From Ancylostoma caninum (taxonomy: Eukaryota; Nematoda; Chromadorea; Rhabditida; Ancylostomatidae): a DNA stretch of 64,000 bases. Below are positions 44,601 to 58,120 of the stretch, in pieces (positions within the stretch are counted from its first letter, which is position 1; every line of letters starts with the position of its first letter). The DNA is taken from the NCBI GenBank assembly GCA_037903475.1, contig JBAJFG010000047.1, positions 62,001-126,000 on the forward strand, given 5' to 3'. Below the pieces are notes generated by a model. It saw only the letters and a list, made by a program, of their open reading frames with translations. It searched no databases and was not told the DNA's origin. The position numbers and the translations under genes are program-made.

Positions 44601-45051
44601 CAGTGACATTCGTTATTTTTTTGTGGAAAATTTGAATAGGAGTTTTTTGCCGGCTTTGGTCGAATGAGTTGACTCCTTACGTGATTCCTTTTGTCATTGG
44701 TGACTTTTACTTCCCTGCCCTTCCTTTCCTCTTAAATGTCATCATATTTACTGATCTTTGATCTTGTCATGTCAGTCATCTCTGCTCATTCTTCCCTTCT
44801 GAAACCCTCATGTAGTCTGTGGCAACTCAAATCGCTCGTGCGTATAGTTCTGGGATCCGTCTTTTGTGCTTGGAAGAATTTGAGACCAATCTTAGTAAGC
44901 TATTAATTGGTCTTTAGCTTAGATCCAGCGCGAGGGATGCAACATGATCAAAGTTACTCCGGAAAAGACGATTGGCAAGGAAATCGAGAAGAATTGAGTG
45001 ATTTCTTCCTCAGTTCTTCATTTCTGACTGTCAGCCGCCTACAGACACCCG
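41647..45051. mobile_element. Long-inverted-repeat element
   Basis: Two arms of about 400 bp, 41647-42046 and 44650-45051, are inverted copies with roughly 90% identity judged by eye. The outer ends read GGTGTCTGTAG.CGGCT.ACA and the inner ends CTCATTCGACCAAA. The 2.6-kb interior has no transposase-like frame and carries a nested TA MITE (44036-44299). A clear target duplication was not found. It could be a fold-back element or a duplicated-inverted segment. Confidence 0.8.
44036..44299. mobile_element. TA-flanked MITE with CAGTG ends
   Basis: 264 bp; begins CAGTGGTCGGCAATAGGGGT and ends with its imperfect inverse (...CATTGACGTCCACTG), flanked by TA at 44034-44035 and 44300-44301. Imperfect, GC-rich inverted arms extend about 70 bp (GCGCGACCGCGCCGCGCGCG). 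The CAGTG terminus and TA target are typical of Tc1-related elements. Confidence 0.88.
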
Positions 45052-47871
45052 TCTATTTAGAGGGAATGTATTTATGTTTAATCTCATTCCTTCGTATCAC
45101 AATATGTGAATCTCATATTCAATGCACATGCCTTGTTCGTACCAGTAGACCACTAGAGATAACAAGTTTAACTGCTCAAGTTCTAGATAAAGTTCCAGAT
45201 ACCAAGTTCTCAAGACGATGAACTGGCCATTCGACGCAATGCTGGGCTAAACTCGCATAGTCTTCGATGGTGTCAGCCAACGGTCAACGCATGCACATTT
45301 TCTAGCATAAGCGGGTTGATTCTGCTCCAAGGAAGCAATCCGTCTTCAAATTCCAGCAATAGACGTCATTCTTTGAGACACTGCGGATATGGCCAAATCA
45401 GATTTTGAACCTCTTTGGACAATTTTTTTTCTTAAGGAAGTCTATGGATTGTGTAAATCTCAACTTACCATGAGTATCTACAATTTCCATAAAGATTTGA
45501 ACCACCATGCTCTGCTTTGAAAGAAGTTATAGAAGAAAAACCACAAGTTGCAATCTTTTTGCTCGCTACTGTATGTACGAATGGCTTCTGTAGTATAGCA
45601 TAGAATCATGGCAGTCCCTTTTTACCTAAACATCAAATAATATGTCCGTTTATTTGGAAGGAGCGACACGGAGAAAAGCTTTTTGCTTTTTGTTGTTGTT
45701 TGTTGCTTATTTATCTATTTATTGGTTTACTACATTAAATATCAGTGTGTCAAGAAGGAATCCATGCTAGCAAGCACAGAGCGCGAACAGAATCAAAGTT
45801 GAGAGGAAAACACAAAATTCAGATAGGAGCAGCTATTATTACAAGCGTTGACTAACCAGAGGATTGAAAGGACTGATGCGAGGCACAAACTCTATGGATT
45901 GACTTCAAATGACAAAACCCATCTAAAACACTCAATATCGGTTGTGGGCAGGTGAATGCTCGAAGTATTGGGTGCGGTTAGGTTAGGAGTGAGAAGTGAG
46001 CGAGGAAATGAGGCAATGTGACGACGCCGCATACAACGCGAGGCGTTCGTTCCCTCTTGCTCGTCCCGACTGTTTGACGAGGCATGAGTGCCCCTCGACG
46101 CGCTCCTCCTCGTGCTTTATTAGCGACACTGATCACTTCTGAGTATCAGCTTTTGCCACAGATCTCCTGCTTCCATTAGTATCGTCTATTTTACTATAGT
46201 AGGATGTGACATAAGTGCTGGAACAGAACTTGAAATACCACTAGAGTGCATTCTAATTTAAATAATATGTGGAGAAAATTTTCAGAAAAATCAGAAATCT
46301 ACATATAATCAACTTCCTTGGTAGATTTAATGGCGTGCCCTCACTCGCACTACATTCAGTATGATAGTGATTTCACTGAAGTAAACTTTTTAGTCTCATG
46401 CCAAGTTTTTTCTTCCAAATTCCGAATGAAAATATAGGGAATGGGAGGAGTGGAAATGGGAAATAAGCTAAATTTATCCAGAATTTGGATCGTATTGAAA
46501 TTTATCCTTCATTTATCCCAAGTTCAAATGCACTATTCACGGAAACTTCCCTGTTTAGGATTTCACTATCTTTCAAGCTCTCAACAAAGGAAAGGAAAGA
46601 ATTCATATGCTGCGCTGAAATTGCACGAAACACATTGAACATCCACTTTTGGGATCCACGAATGTCCCCTGGGAGGCGGCGAGCTGCCCGCAAACTCAGA
46701 GTGGAAAAATTTCTCCCGCAAAACTAGCGCATTTTATCAAAGATCTTTATCACGGCAAAGGAAGAAAATGATGAACGTGCTTTTGTGAGGGAAGTGGAGT
46801 ACATCAGTTTCGCTTCAAGAAATTCGTCCGTTCCGGATCAACGAGAATAGCGCGGTCTGCATGGTAGCGTTCATGAATCCCGCTGCAGTACACCAAGCCG
46901 TTTTTCGATCGGTTGTAAGCACGAGTAGGTCAACCCTGTGGACCATTGTGGCTCTTGTCACATGGGGGAAATCGACGATCATGCACTGCACTCTTACCCA
47001 AAAAGGGCCGAGTGCTGTAAGCTGACATGTCGTCGGGTGTTTTTCTCTCCTTACAAGCTTGTGGCTATGGTCTTTACCACACCATCTAAGCAAATATGTG
47101 ATTATGCTTTACGTTTTTTTTTGTTCTTTTGATGGTTGTCGCTCACTGACAATCGTTTGACCTTATACAAATAACGGGGCACAACTCATCATGCAAGCAA
47201 AAATCCCGGTGGTTGCTGTTTTCAAGAAGAATGAACAAGGTCTTTAACAACTGGATTCCATGTCACGTCAAGCGCATTGCTGTAAGGCGAGCTGCTCGTC
47301 TTACAGCAATGCAATCAGATTTTTTACATGTCCACAAAAGGAAAATATGATGCTCTTAGCGCCTCTCAAGCGAAGACACCCCATTGGGCACTCCATTGGG
47401 ACGGAGAGGCCCGAAGAACAACGAGGCTACAGGTGGTACAGGTGACAGCTAATTCAAAGCGCTGAAAACAGAGCGCAAACAGCATGACTAGGAAAAGCTC
47501 TGGAATGTTGGCGCAGCCACGAGCTCGTGAACCGAAGAAGGTCATCCTTGCACTCGATGGCGCGATCAGCTATCAAAAAAAAAAAGATCGGGCGAAACTG
47601 GGGAAGTGCAACAAGTGAAGAGTTTAATCAGGCCATTATACGTCATTCTAATTAGGAATTGATCCTGTAATAAACTGTAAATTGTAAGCTGCTAACTATT
47701 GGAGCTGCAAGCCTCCTGAATGACAAACTACTTTTTAGGAATTCCGTTCACTTCCCAAAGTGTGCAACGTGGTGCTTCTTTGGGTTATCTGGGGCAGCCA
47801 AACTCAGGAAGCAAAGTGCATTTTTTTTTACATTTTTCTACCCCATAAACTATGTAGTCGCCAAATTTTCG
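45052..47871. other. No supported gene
   Basis: A GC-rich segment near 46025-46125 and scattered frames of 60-90 codons on both strands (for example minus 47093-46815). None shows domains or paired splice sites. Confidence 0.4.
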
Positions 47872-48082
47872 AAATTACTTTACAATACAAATAAAAATCT
47901 TGTATTAGTTTATTTTTAATTGTTTATTTTTATTATTATTTTTAATATATTTTTTATTTATTGTTTATTATTATAATTAATATTATTATTAATTTTATTT
48001 TCCGTCTGGGTCCCCAAAACGGCGGAGACCCCACTTTTCTTCCCACGCCCCCCCTCCCGCCCACTTTCTGCGTCCGCCACTG
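47872..48082. mobile_element. hAT-like MITE, 5'-truncated copy
   Basis: Shares GAAATTACTTTACAATACAA, the AT-rich middle, TCTGGGTCCCCA and the right end CTTTCTGCGTCCGCCACTG with the complete copy at 54106-54354. The left CAGTGGCGG end is missing. Confidence 0.75.
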
Positions 48083-50359
48083 GTAGTTACTGGTAAGAGT
48101 AACGCCGTTTTTATTGCAGAAAACTACGGATGATCGCTCTATTTTGAGTTCCAAGGTCTTTGTATATAGTGTGTGTATGTTCTGTTCTCGGCTAGTGAGC
48201 GGACAACCACATTCTTTGAAAGGAGTGAATGAAATTGCGAATAATCGGGCTCAAATAACACTTGCCATAGCACTGCTCTTGAACTTGATTATTTATTTAT
48301 TTGTTTACTCATTTGTTCATTCATTTATTCAAGGCCACTCAGCAGTGCAGAACAAAGGCCGGAACAGAGGAAAAATTGTTGAGAGCTTATGAAGAAAACA
48401 TGTAAAAATACAAGCTGCTCAGAAAACAATTCCAGTGTTGTGCTATACATAAAGAGACAAACGGATTTTTCAACGAATAAAGAGCTGGAGTCATTTAAGC
48501 ATCAAATAAGAAGATATAAAGCATATCCAAATTGTATAGGCTAGGAAAGCCGTTGGTGAAGCACCGCTCAGTGGAGCTGTTGGATGGTCGTTGTACCAAG
48601 CTTGAGTGTTTGGAGCCTGGCGTTATGGAATCATCTAAGTCTTCGCAATGCGTGCTTTTTTTTGCCAAATGGCCTCAACCAATTGGTACATCCTAGCCCA
48701 TGGCTGTTTTGAGCGACCGTCAGCTTCCTACCAGGTAATTGCCGAAGGCCGTCGTGAAACTCAGTGGGTCGCACTTCAAACCTAGAAAAATTCTAAGCTG
48801 GTGCCTCAGGCTCAGTGTTTTTTGAAATTTCGAGAACAAGAAGCGCCGAAAGTAATTTCCGTGGGCGCTTCCCTTGTTGGACGATAAGCCTACGCAAATC
48901 AGTGTTCCGAAACGGTTGGTCGACAAAAATATTGTGAATGAAAGAAAAGTCTTTCCACTCCTATCACGTAGGAACTGGATGACAGAAAAAATAGAACTAG
49001 AAAAACCGATGCGATTTTGTGCTTGCACCTTTTATATTCACATTTGTATCGGTAGCGGACAAAAAAAAATTTCCTGCAGTGTGGCGGGGTGGCGGTCGCC
49101 AAAATTGGGTGTAGTCTTAATTAAAGCTAGGTGAAAAATTAGTTTAGCATTCATCTAGTTGAAAATGATTTTTCGAGAAATTTTTGACTAAAATGGTCAA
49201 ATAAAAGTTTGCCCGCACATCGCAGTAATCTATTCTGGAACTTATTTTTGAAGAGCGACCCCTCTCTCACCTTCTGCATCCGGCATTGCTACCTATGTGT
49301 GTTCGTATGTATGTGTGCAGCATAGAGTGAGATGGCATTGATCGTCATACAGAAGCTACGATGGAAGCGTATACCGTTCCTTCTCAGAAAAGTCCGTGCG
49401 TTTAAAATTTCACCTAGCGAGCCATTGTTCACTCGAATCCAATACCTTAATAATATTATACAATGTAATAATATAATAATTTTATATGTAGAAAGTCGTT
49501 TTTCTTGCCAATAACGAAAAAAAGAATTAGTCCATTGAGGAACGCGCTCTTTTCAAACCTTTCCACATTTTCTCAAGATCTGCGATATATATGCGCTATG
49601 CAATTCTCATAAAAACTTCGATGTGGATTTCAATAATCCGGCTGTTTCAGTAGTATTGTCACGATCTAAAAAACCACCAGACCCTTTAAGGGGTAATGAT
49701 CTCTCAGACTGACCCATGCGAAAGAACGTGGCTCGCCGGTGAAGCGCGTTCTTCTCAATGGTTTAAAATCTGGCTCGCATAAAAAGTCTGCATCCGGGCA
49801 AGCTACGCTGATGCTTGAAAACTTGACCTATTTGCGACTTGACAAGCAAGAGTAACGTATAAAGGTAAGACTATTGCATCTGAGAAACTTCCTCATTTGA
49901 TTTTGGTCCTGTGGTTCATTAATATTTTGGTTAAAACTCTTTCCTGCAATAAAAAAGTGGTCTAAATTAGAAACACTATACCAAAGTTGTCGGAAACGTC
50001 CGCTGATCCACCGGAGATCTTTCATGAAAACTGTTGAACGCGACATTTGCAGCACGACCTGGAACTGCTTGAGAAGTTTGTAGGTGCCCCATTACACGGC
50101 GACGTTCTCTTATTCTTTCCCTTTACTAGTTGCTTGATGTTAACATTGGGCTTACGTGTTGCAATACCTGTTGAAATGTAAGAAGGGGAGCCAAAATCTT
50201 TGTAATGAAGATTACCAAGGTTCACGCTGGTTTCACGAGCTGCCCTCAAGGCTCATTTAATCGCAGCAACTAAAGAAAATTTCGTTAACAGGCTCCGACT
50301 TAATGGTTTCGCCGTTGTATTTCCATTTTTTTTTTGCGGTGCTCAGACCTTCACTGATG

Positions 50360-50600
50360 TTCAGCGTGAACAAGCCCTACGAGTATGTCTTTACTATGCC
50401 TGGGGCAAAACTCGAGAGAAATCAACAAATTCAGCTGATGAATAACCACAACGCCTAATGTGGGTGTCAGCGTGGTGAAAAACTCCTGCGGGTGTGCCTC
50501 CGTAACGCCCGCAACAGAACTCGCCAAAAATCAATAAATCAATAACCACACTATGCAAAATGGTTGTCAGATTCGTGAACAGCGTGATGAAAAAGCCTTC
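50360..50600 (+). repeat. Degenerate tandem repeat, about 105-bp unit
   Basis: CAGCGTG.ACAA..C..CGGGTATG, AAACTCG..A..AATCAA.AAAT and AATAACCACA recur in two and a bit units. Confidence 0.45.
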
Positions 50601-52465
50601 TCATCCTTTGAATTTGGCGCCGTGCGCGCTGGCCAGATTTTTGAAAAAAAAAAAGTCGTAAGGGTTGCTATATTTTATACATACTTAGATTCATATGTAG
50701 ATTTGCTGCAAGGCTACGATTATTCCTTGCGATCGCTTAACCAGCATCTGGTCTGCGTCTTGAGTGCGTCTTGGTCTTTCCTTTCTTTGTATTATATTAC
50801 AGATTGCGTGCGACTGATGCACTCACGTATTCCCGTCTGAGTTAGCTTAAAATAGGCTGCTGAAAAGCATCACAGTTCAGGCTAATACGATATGATGTGC
50901 AACACAAACACATCAGCAGAGATTAGTGTTCTTCCCGGTAAAAAGGGAGTCGTCATGCTGCAAGTGGACGTAGTTGAGGTAGTCTAGCCACTCCTCTGTG
51001 GGGGAGACGTGCTGTTTCATATCCCATAGTGACACTCCCACAATCGTCTGTAAACCTGACGTAATGCCTATGTTCCATGTTTGAGTTGAATTTTGTCAGA
51101 TGAACTTCGTCAACTTTTTGCTCGCCTTTCGAACTCATTAAAAATTGAATTTTTTTTTTGTTTGTTTCTAGCCCTCTATAAAGTTAAGAGTTCGAGGCCC
51201 GATAAGTCATTTGCACTAATAAAATTAAGTCTTTAGGTCACTTTTGATAGTTTGGTAACGTGAAACAGAGAACATAGTGCTACGTTCATTAGTTTCACTC
51301 AATTTTGAAAGGGCCAAAGTCTAAAGACGGAGATCACTTGCCTGGATCTGATTCAGGCTCGTGTACGTGACCTTCCCCACCGATGAGAGGACCAGCATTG
51401 CAGTAATCCCTCGAGGGGTTCTCTCTCATCCCCTGTCTTGAAACTCATATGCATGAAGCAATGGGATCCCCCATCGGGAAGCCCCCGCAAAGAGTAGGGC
51501 TTAAATGGGGATGGCGCCCTCCAGTCAGCTATCTTCATTCATAAAATGTGCTCCTTTTTATGTCATGCCAACCTCATGAAAAGGAGGACGAACCTGGACC
51601 TCTCAGCGAATCGTAGCGACGACCCCTCTGCTTCAGGTCATGATTCCAGCCCATGGGCTCGTTTCCTGCAAAGGTTGAAGCACTTCTGCAGCCTGGGTAG
51701 TATGATCGATTCGAGTGCAATGCAGTACTCGAGAGTCCATCTGCGTAAACCCATTAATAGTAGCCATATTCGGCAAGGCCCACTTTTTCCTTGATGTTAT
51801 GACTACTACTCCTATTTCGGCTGGCATACTTCACTTCGGGCGATAGCAGGTTCGCGTGGGTGTTTTCTTCTTCTATGACTTGTAGGAGGTCAATGGCCTC
51901 TTCAAGTGAGCAGACTAGAAAATTCTAGGGGAGGGAACCAGTTGCTCTCCTCTTTCATTCATTGCAGGGCTTCCAGCTCTTTCATACAGATAGTTTTGAA
52001 CTCCATTTTGAAGGCACCTGTTCTCGAGAGTGTTTTCTGTGATGCACCGCGCTTCTTCAGTCCTGAAGCCAACGAATTAGAAATTTTGTACTGAAGAATT
52101 CGCTGACGATGAATCCCATTTTAGAGATTATCAGTGGTTCAAAACCTTTACAAATACCTGCTCATCTCGGCCTTTAGTACTGCATTGGTTTACTTCCTTA
52201 TTTTAGGGGTTATTCAATATTTTAAACTGTGCTGGACATTTTGCTCATTGTCAGCTGACTCTCATGGCTTGTAGTGAAATCTGCTCAAACCTCTGTAGAG
52301 CTTTTGTTTTTTGATTTCATGTTTATCTAGCTATACTATCACTTTCAAATTTCTATGTTATTCCATGCACCAAGCATAGGTAAGAAATCACTGGCTTATA
52401 CACTGCCGTATTCGTATCAATTTGGATGTGGGGCAAGCCTACGTACCTCAGCTTAGCATTACGTA

Positions 52466-52490
52466 GGTTGGCGGAAAAGTCTTGTCCGAA
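52466..52490 (+). repeat. Solitary mariner-type terminal repeat
   Basis: TA followed by GGTTGGCGGAAAAGTCTTGT, closely like the mariner end at 2781 (GGTTGTCGGAAAAGT). No opposite end was found nearby, so it is probably a truncated relic. Confidence 0.55.
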
Positions 52491-54105
52491 ATTTTTCAAA
52501 GATTCTTTTTGTTCGGGAATACGATGGGAAGAGGAATGTGATCCACACGATATTGTAAAATATTTTCCAGGCTATTCCTCAAAGGGTGAAGAAGCCTATC
52601 CGAGAGACTGCTGTTCTAGCAATGCCTCAAATTGGTGAAGAACCTTTTTCAAGCCTCCTATCTTGAGATGCTGTAGAGCAGCACATCGAGCAATGAGGCA
52701 AACAACATCATATTTGGCATATGGGGTCTCCAGAAACTCCAAAGGACCCCGCTGATCCACACGCTCCAAATCAGGGACATATAAGCTTTTAGGAGCAAAC
52801 ACGTCTTGAATGACCGCACGTCGGGAATTTTTTAATGGCGCTTTTTGTGCGTATTCATAAGAACTTTGCGTGGTGGTTCACGTCCAAGATGCAAGGTTTT
52901 TACAATCGATCGTGCATGATTCACGATGCAGACTAAGGGGGACGAATTTAAGAAGAACTAGACCACGAAAAAGAGAAGAAAATTAGAATTTTCTAGGATT
53001 TCTAGTGGGCCTTCGTGACAAAACGAATAAACCCTACACCAGTTCTCACTCATTTTCGCCCCATTCCTGACCCACCAGGAAATCGCAGCAGCCGGGGAGG
53101 CGTAGTGTTTCCGAGGAAATGCGGCGGAGTGCGTAACACGATCCGTGCTTTGTTGACAGTTCCTCGTCCGTCTTGCACTCCACAAATTGCCGCGATCTGC
53201 GATGCCGTTCATATGCTCTTCATCTTGACATGCTACCAGCACATCTAGCTGCTTGCGTGTTTGCCAGCCTAGTTACGATGTTCTATGTCTTGTTCATGAT
53301 CATATGTGCCATAAAGCGACCATAAGCGAGCATTTGGCATTCATGGAGCTTTCCAAGACGGTTCTCCGCATAAACAACAACATTACCTGCAGGTTTGTCA
53401 TGGCCGTTGCTGCTAGAGCTCAAGCAAAGGAGTGAATATCCACCTACAGGCTTTTTGGCTTTCCAACTGTATCTGACTTGATTCGGAGTACTTTTTTCGG
53501 ATGTGTCGAAAATCGGCTACTGGAAAATTAACAAGAATATGTGGTTGACGAAAGAAGAGCAACTTAGTAACATCCGACGTAGTCTACACCTGACGCTGTT
53601 GATCAGAAAAGAGGAGCGCACTTCCTCCAGATGTACTAAAGCTTGTGAGATGGACAGAGTTATATCGTAAGAAGCTCAGAAAATATTCATTTTTTTATTT
53701 TTTACTGTGAATTTATACAACTAGAGGCATGATCACTTTATTACACGTCAATCCTTAAAAAGTGCCAGAAAATCCGCTTCTGCACTCCTAACTTTGAGGA
53801 GGTATGTTGGGTCGGGGTATGAGTGGGAGCGCGCGACAACTGATCCATGTGCTTCGCTTACTGGTTTGCATGATGGCCAGTACGATCGCTCAGTGGTCAT
53901 ACAAATGTACTGGGTAGATCTCCTATATCCGAATGGCGCTCATTTTGAACGCCTTCGACAGGGATCATATTCACCGTTGTGATCAGGGTCATCCGACGGT
54001 CTCCACTGAATGAAGGAATGAATCTAAGGTGGTACACCGCCTCTAGTTCTTCCTTGTAGTTAGGTGGTCCCTTGCTCATGCTAACCTTGCTGCAGCCCAT
54101 GAAAG

Positions 54106-54354
54106 CAGTGGCGGACGCAGTGGGGGGGACGCCCCCCCCCCGAGAATGGGTCGCCGAATTTTCGAAATTACTTTACAATACAAATAAAAATCTTGTATTA
54201 GTTTATTTTCAATTGTTTATTTTTATTATTATTTTTTATATAATATAATTAATATTTTCATTACTTTTATTTTCCATCTGGGTCCCCAGAGCAGCTGAGA
54301 CCCCACTTTTTTCCACTCTCCCCCCCTCCCGCCCACTTTCTGCATCCGCCACTG
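54106..54354. mobile_element. hAT-like MITE, complete copy
   Basis: 249 bp with ends CAGTGGCGGACGCAG / CTGCATCCGCCACTG. It is flanked by an 8-bp duplication with one mismatch (CATGAAAG at 54098-54105, CATAAAAG at 54355-54362). The CAGTGGCGG terminus and 8-bp duplication fit hAT elements. The middle is AT-rich and non-coding. Confidence 0.88.
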
Positions 54355-57300
54355 CATAAAAGGGACCATCAGCCTGTCCCATTCTCTAATACCGGTTTTG
54401 TTTCTGTGAAAAATGAACTGGATAATTTCCGGCAGAAGTCCAGAGATATTCAAGAGTATGAACCATGTTTCGGACTCACGGTCTTTTTCTTGGATGGGAG
54501 AAAAAAATACAAGCAGTGGTGGTGGCAATCGAAAAAAAAACTTGCCTCGTTGTTTAGCCATTTTAGCCATTATGGCGTTATGATGGGGTTTCGGCACTTC
54601 TTGGAATACATGCAATCGCATCGTTCACTACCTGATTTTGGATGAGAAGGTTCTAAGTTTTGTTTCTCGCGAAATATGCAATTCAAACAATTCAAATGTG
54701 CTTCTGTATTATCTGCACAGCCTTGCCATCTTAACGATGGCTTGGTTATGCCATCAGCTTAGAAGCGTGGAAAGCTAGTGGCAATCGAGTGGCGGAGAGC
54801 GTTTCCAACATTATGTTGAGAACTGAACATTTTTTTCAGCTAGAACTGGGAGTTGTGTCCTTGAAAGGAGTTCTGGTCAAACAGAGCAAGGTTTGGCCAA
54901 TACTGTGAGTGGCAGGTGGGTCCTCACCCGTACTCCTCTGGCTTAAGCAGCGTGGATTTGTGAAAAATGGTCAAAAAATGGCACCCATTCATGATGTGAA
55001 AAAATGTGGGAAATTTTTGTGGGAAAGTCGTTTTTAAATCCATTTTAATTCGAATATTGCCCTGAATACCCTACTATTATGTATTGAATTATGACGGTCA
55101 CATCTTGGTGCTTATGCGGAACTAGTTCGACTCCAATCCGCTTCCTCTACGTTTTCCAGCTCATCCAGTTCATCATAAGGCTTACTTTAAAGCTTCATGT
55201 CACCTGAGTGGGACTTCTCAAGCAAATGCTGTTTAGTGGTTTTACTAGGAAATGTCCCCCAAACACTTTGCTGATGTGATGTTTCCGGCCTTCTCTGCTT
55301 TGGTGCTCGAAGATAGAACCCATGTTCCAAAATGACACTGGTTTTTGAGCACTTTCCCGAAAAATACTCTCAAAAAAATCTCAATGCTAGTGGAAAATCA
55401 AGGAGATGATTTAGAAAGAAGGAAAATGAACCTTCGTAATGAAAAGCAGAATGAATTCTAATAATGAAAAGAAAGATGAGGAGAGATCATCTTTCTTTGC
55501 TAAGCTTCGAGGACAGCGACTGTGAAATTGACCGCTAAAAAAAGACAATAAGACATTTCATACTTGACGACCTGATATATTTTGCCAATCTCGGTTGTAT
55601 TCACTGAAAGCTTCAAATTTGATAGACGGTCGGAATTTTTTGCTGTTTATTCTGATGTTGTGTGTCTTAGAACTCTGGGAGGACAACCTTATGTATTGCT
55701 GGACAACTCATGAATTTTTGCCTCTTTCCTAACCATGAATAGAGTGGATCTCGACGGGTAATGTATTCACTCGTACATTTTTTATTGAAGAGAATTAGGT
55801 TGTTGCAACGCAGTAGGAGCCTTAGCTTTACGAAACTACAGTAGCATCTGGAAATTCACGAGTTTTCCTCAGAGAGATTCTGCTTACAGGTGGCCTGGGA
55901 TTTGCATGCTGTTATGGTCAAGGCTTTGACTTTCTACCACAACTTCACGCAAAATCTCAGGTTCAGATTTCCAGCAATGAACTTATACATGAGCATGCTG
56001 CGTATCTCATCGATGCATCATGCAGTGTGCCGCATTTCGAAACTGAAGAGATGCTGAAGTGTGGCTCCTGGAATTCTCCGTGGCTGGTCTAAGTTGCTTC
56101 AACAACGCTTTGACATTGATATCATGAAAAACAGTCCGTCTTAGGACAAATTTCTCTGAGTCCATACTACCCAGGAAACTTAGAAGCCATGTTTCGCATT
56201 GGTATGCATACTAGGTTCGGTGAGATTGCGAACGTGGTGAGTTTTTCCTGAGTTTCGCGCCAGATTTGCACTGGATTTGGAGAAGAATGGGTTTTGCCAG
56301 GACTTGCATGTGTTTTCGCATAGATTTAACCATTGATGGTGCGAAACTATTGACTTTAAAACAGTATTTTGAACGGTCGCGCATGTCTTAATCGTGGGAT
56401 TTGCGGCGTTCATTCTTATGCAAAACACTGTTCGTTGGTTTCCTGAGGACCAGGAATAATTTCGAGAGAATTCAACTGAATTTTTATGAGCAACTAAACG
56501 AAGAAAGTCGTAGGAGGCTCTGATGTGGTGATTTAATTCGATGAGGCGGTGCATTTCGACCCAATAACTCGTGTTCGACACAAGAATGTGGTCCGGTGGA
56601 GCTTGTTGACCAGATTGGTTTAAAAAATGATGCAGCCCCCTATTCCATGCTCAGAGAGCAGAGCACAATGAGAACAGGGTCCAAGACAATCTCCACGACA
56701 ATATCCTGGTCAACTTCGACTTCGACTGTAGCTGCTTAAAGACAGTAAATAGGTCAATTGACCCAAGTAAACTGAAAAAAAAACCCAGGAAATTTGGGGA
56801 TTTTGGGGAAATTTGGGGACAGCCCGAAGAGCTTCCCTTTAGGACTGCAGGATTGTCTGAGCAGAAGCACATAGTCCGGAGTTTTTGCATCAGAACTGGA
56901 GGGATTACTCGACAGGAATGCCTTCTCATACGAAAAGCCGGCGTTATCCCGACGTGCACAAAACTCGACAGTTTTTGTTGCTAAAGTACTTTTGCGTCTC
57001 CACTTAGAGTTTCCATCCAAGATGCCAGGTCTTTTTATGCGTCTAAAGTGAAACAACGTCTGCATGCTGAACCCTGGTCTTTTCTGTCCATATCTTTGAA
57101 TCACATGTCTTTTTTACCCGCACAAAAATAAGATTTGTGCACCTTCTCGAAGTGTTACCTCTGATCATTGAGCTGGATACTTTTTAAGCATCTCTTCGTG
57201 ATGAACTTGGTTTTTTTTAAAACATAAACAAGAGGATAAGAAACAGTTGACACAAAGTTCATTTCCTTTCATCTTTCATGGTACGGGAATTAGAAAAATT

Positions 57301-58120
57301 AAAGAACATACAAATCACTCTTCAAGTCTTTTTTTTTTGAGACAACAACCCTTTTTCTTCCATATCCCAATCTGCATCCATCCATTCATCATAGGCATGG
57401 CTCAGTCATACATAACCAATCTTTTTCTCGCAGAATTAATTTCCCTGTTCTATTTCTTCCCATGTTTTGTTCTCATGGACTCCCACGAGTTCATTTGAGT
57501 ATTTTCATTAGTCGTCCCTGGATCTAACACATCTCTGTGAATCATGTGATTTCCGAAGTACTAGCTGATACTAACTACGTCGAATAAGATCCGTGAGGAA
57601 ATTGTGGGCAATTTCCCTGAACAAGAGGTGCGTGTGAAGGTCTTCACACAAAATGAGTTGCGTAGCTGTTCAGCGTGAGGAATTTAAAAGTGCATGTGTT
57701 CCGCCGAGCGCTACCCTTTTGTTAGACACGCTCGTACATCAGGTATGCAAGCCTTAGCGCAAAATATTAATGCAAAACGAGCAGCTTCTCTTCCCATACC
57801 TACATACGTATTTTGAATGACAGCTTTGCTGCTGTTGCGGTTCTCACCTCTTTCTTCCCTCAGATACACTAGAAACCTGACCACTCCCTAGGACTTCAAA
57901 GCCGATTTCTCTTCGAATTTATTTATTTATTTATTTGTTAAAGTTACTTGTGGAAAAGCCATAGTGCCCATGAGTAATGGGCACTAACTCAAACCTAACC
58001 GTTGCCTGAAGTTCATTAGACATTTTTGTTAACGGGGAGATATGCAGACATCCACATCCAATTTTTGCCTTATTTCAAGTAATATGTTCGGTGCAAACTC
58101 TTTGTTTCAAAAAGGAATTA
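54355..58120. other. No supported gene
   Basis: The longest frame is minus 56581-56180 (133 codons), low-complexity in feel and without motifs. Near 54590-54860 and 56790-56830 there are short T/A- and GGGAAATTTGGGG-type repeats. Confidence 0.4.

Larger units (their letters stand above)
48083..54105. other. No supported gene
   Basis: Contains a degenerate two-unit tandem repeat (50360-50600) and a single mariner-type end (52466-52490). Open frames such as minus 49028-48720, minus 52802-52596 and minus 53242-52958 lack motifs and splice partners. Confidence 0.4.

Noticed and set aside
56180..56581. 133-codon minus-strand frame
   Set aside because: No motif, no splice context, composition like random sequence.
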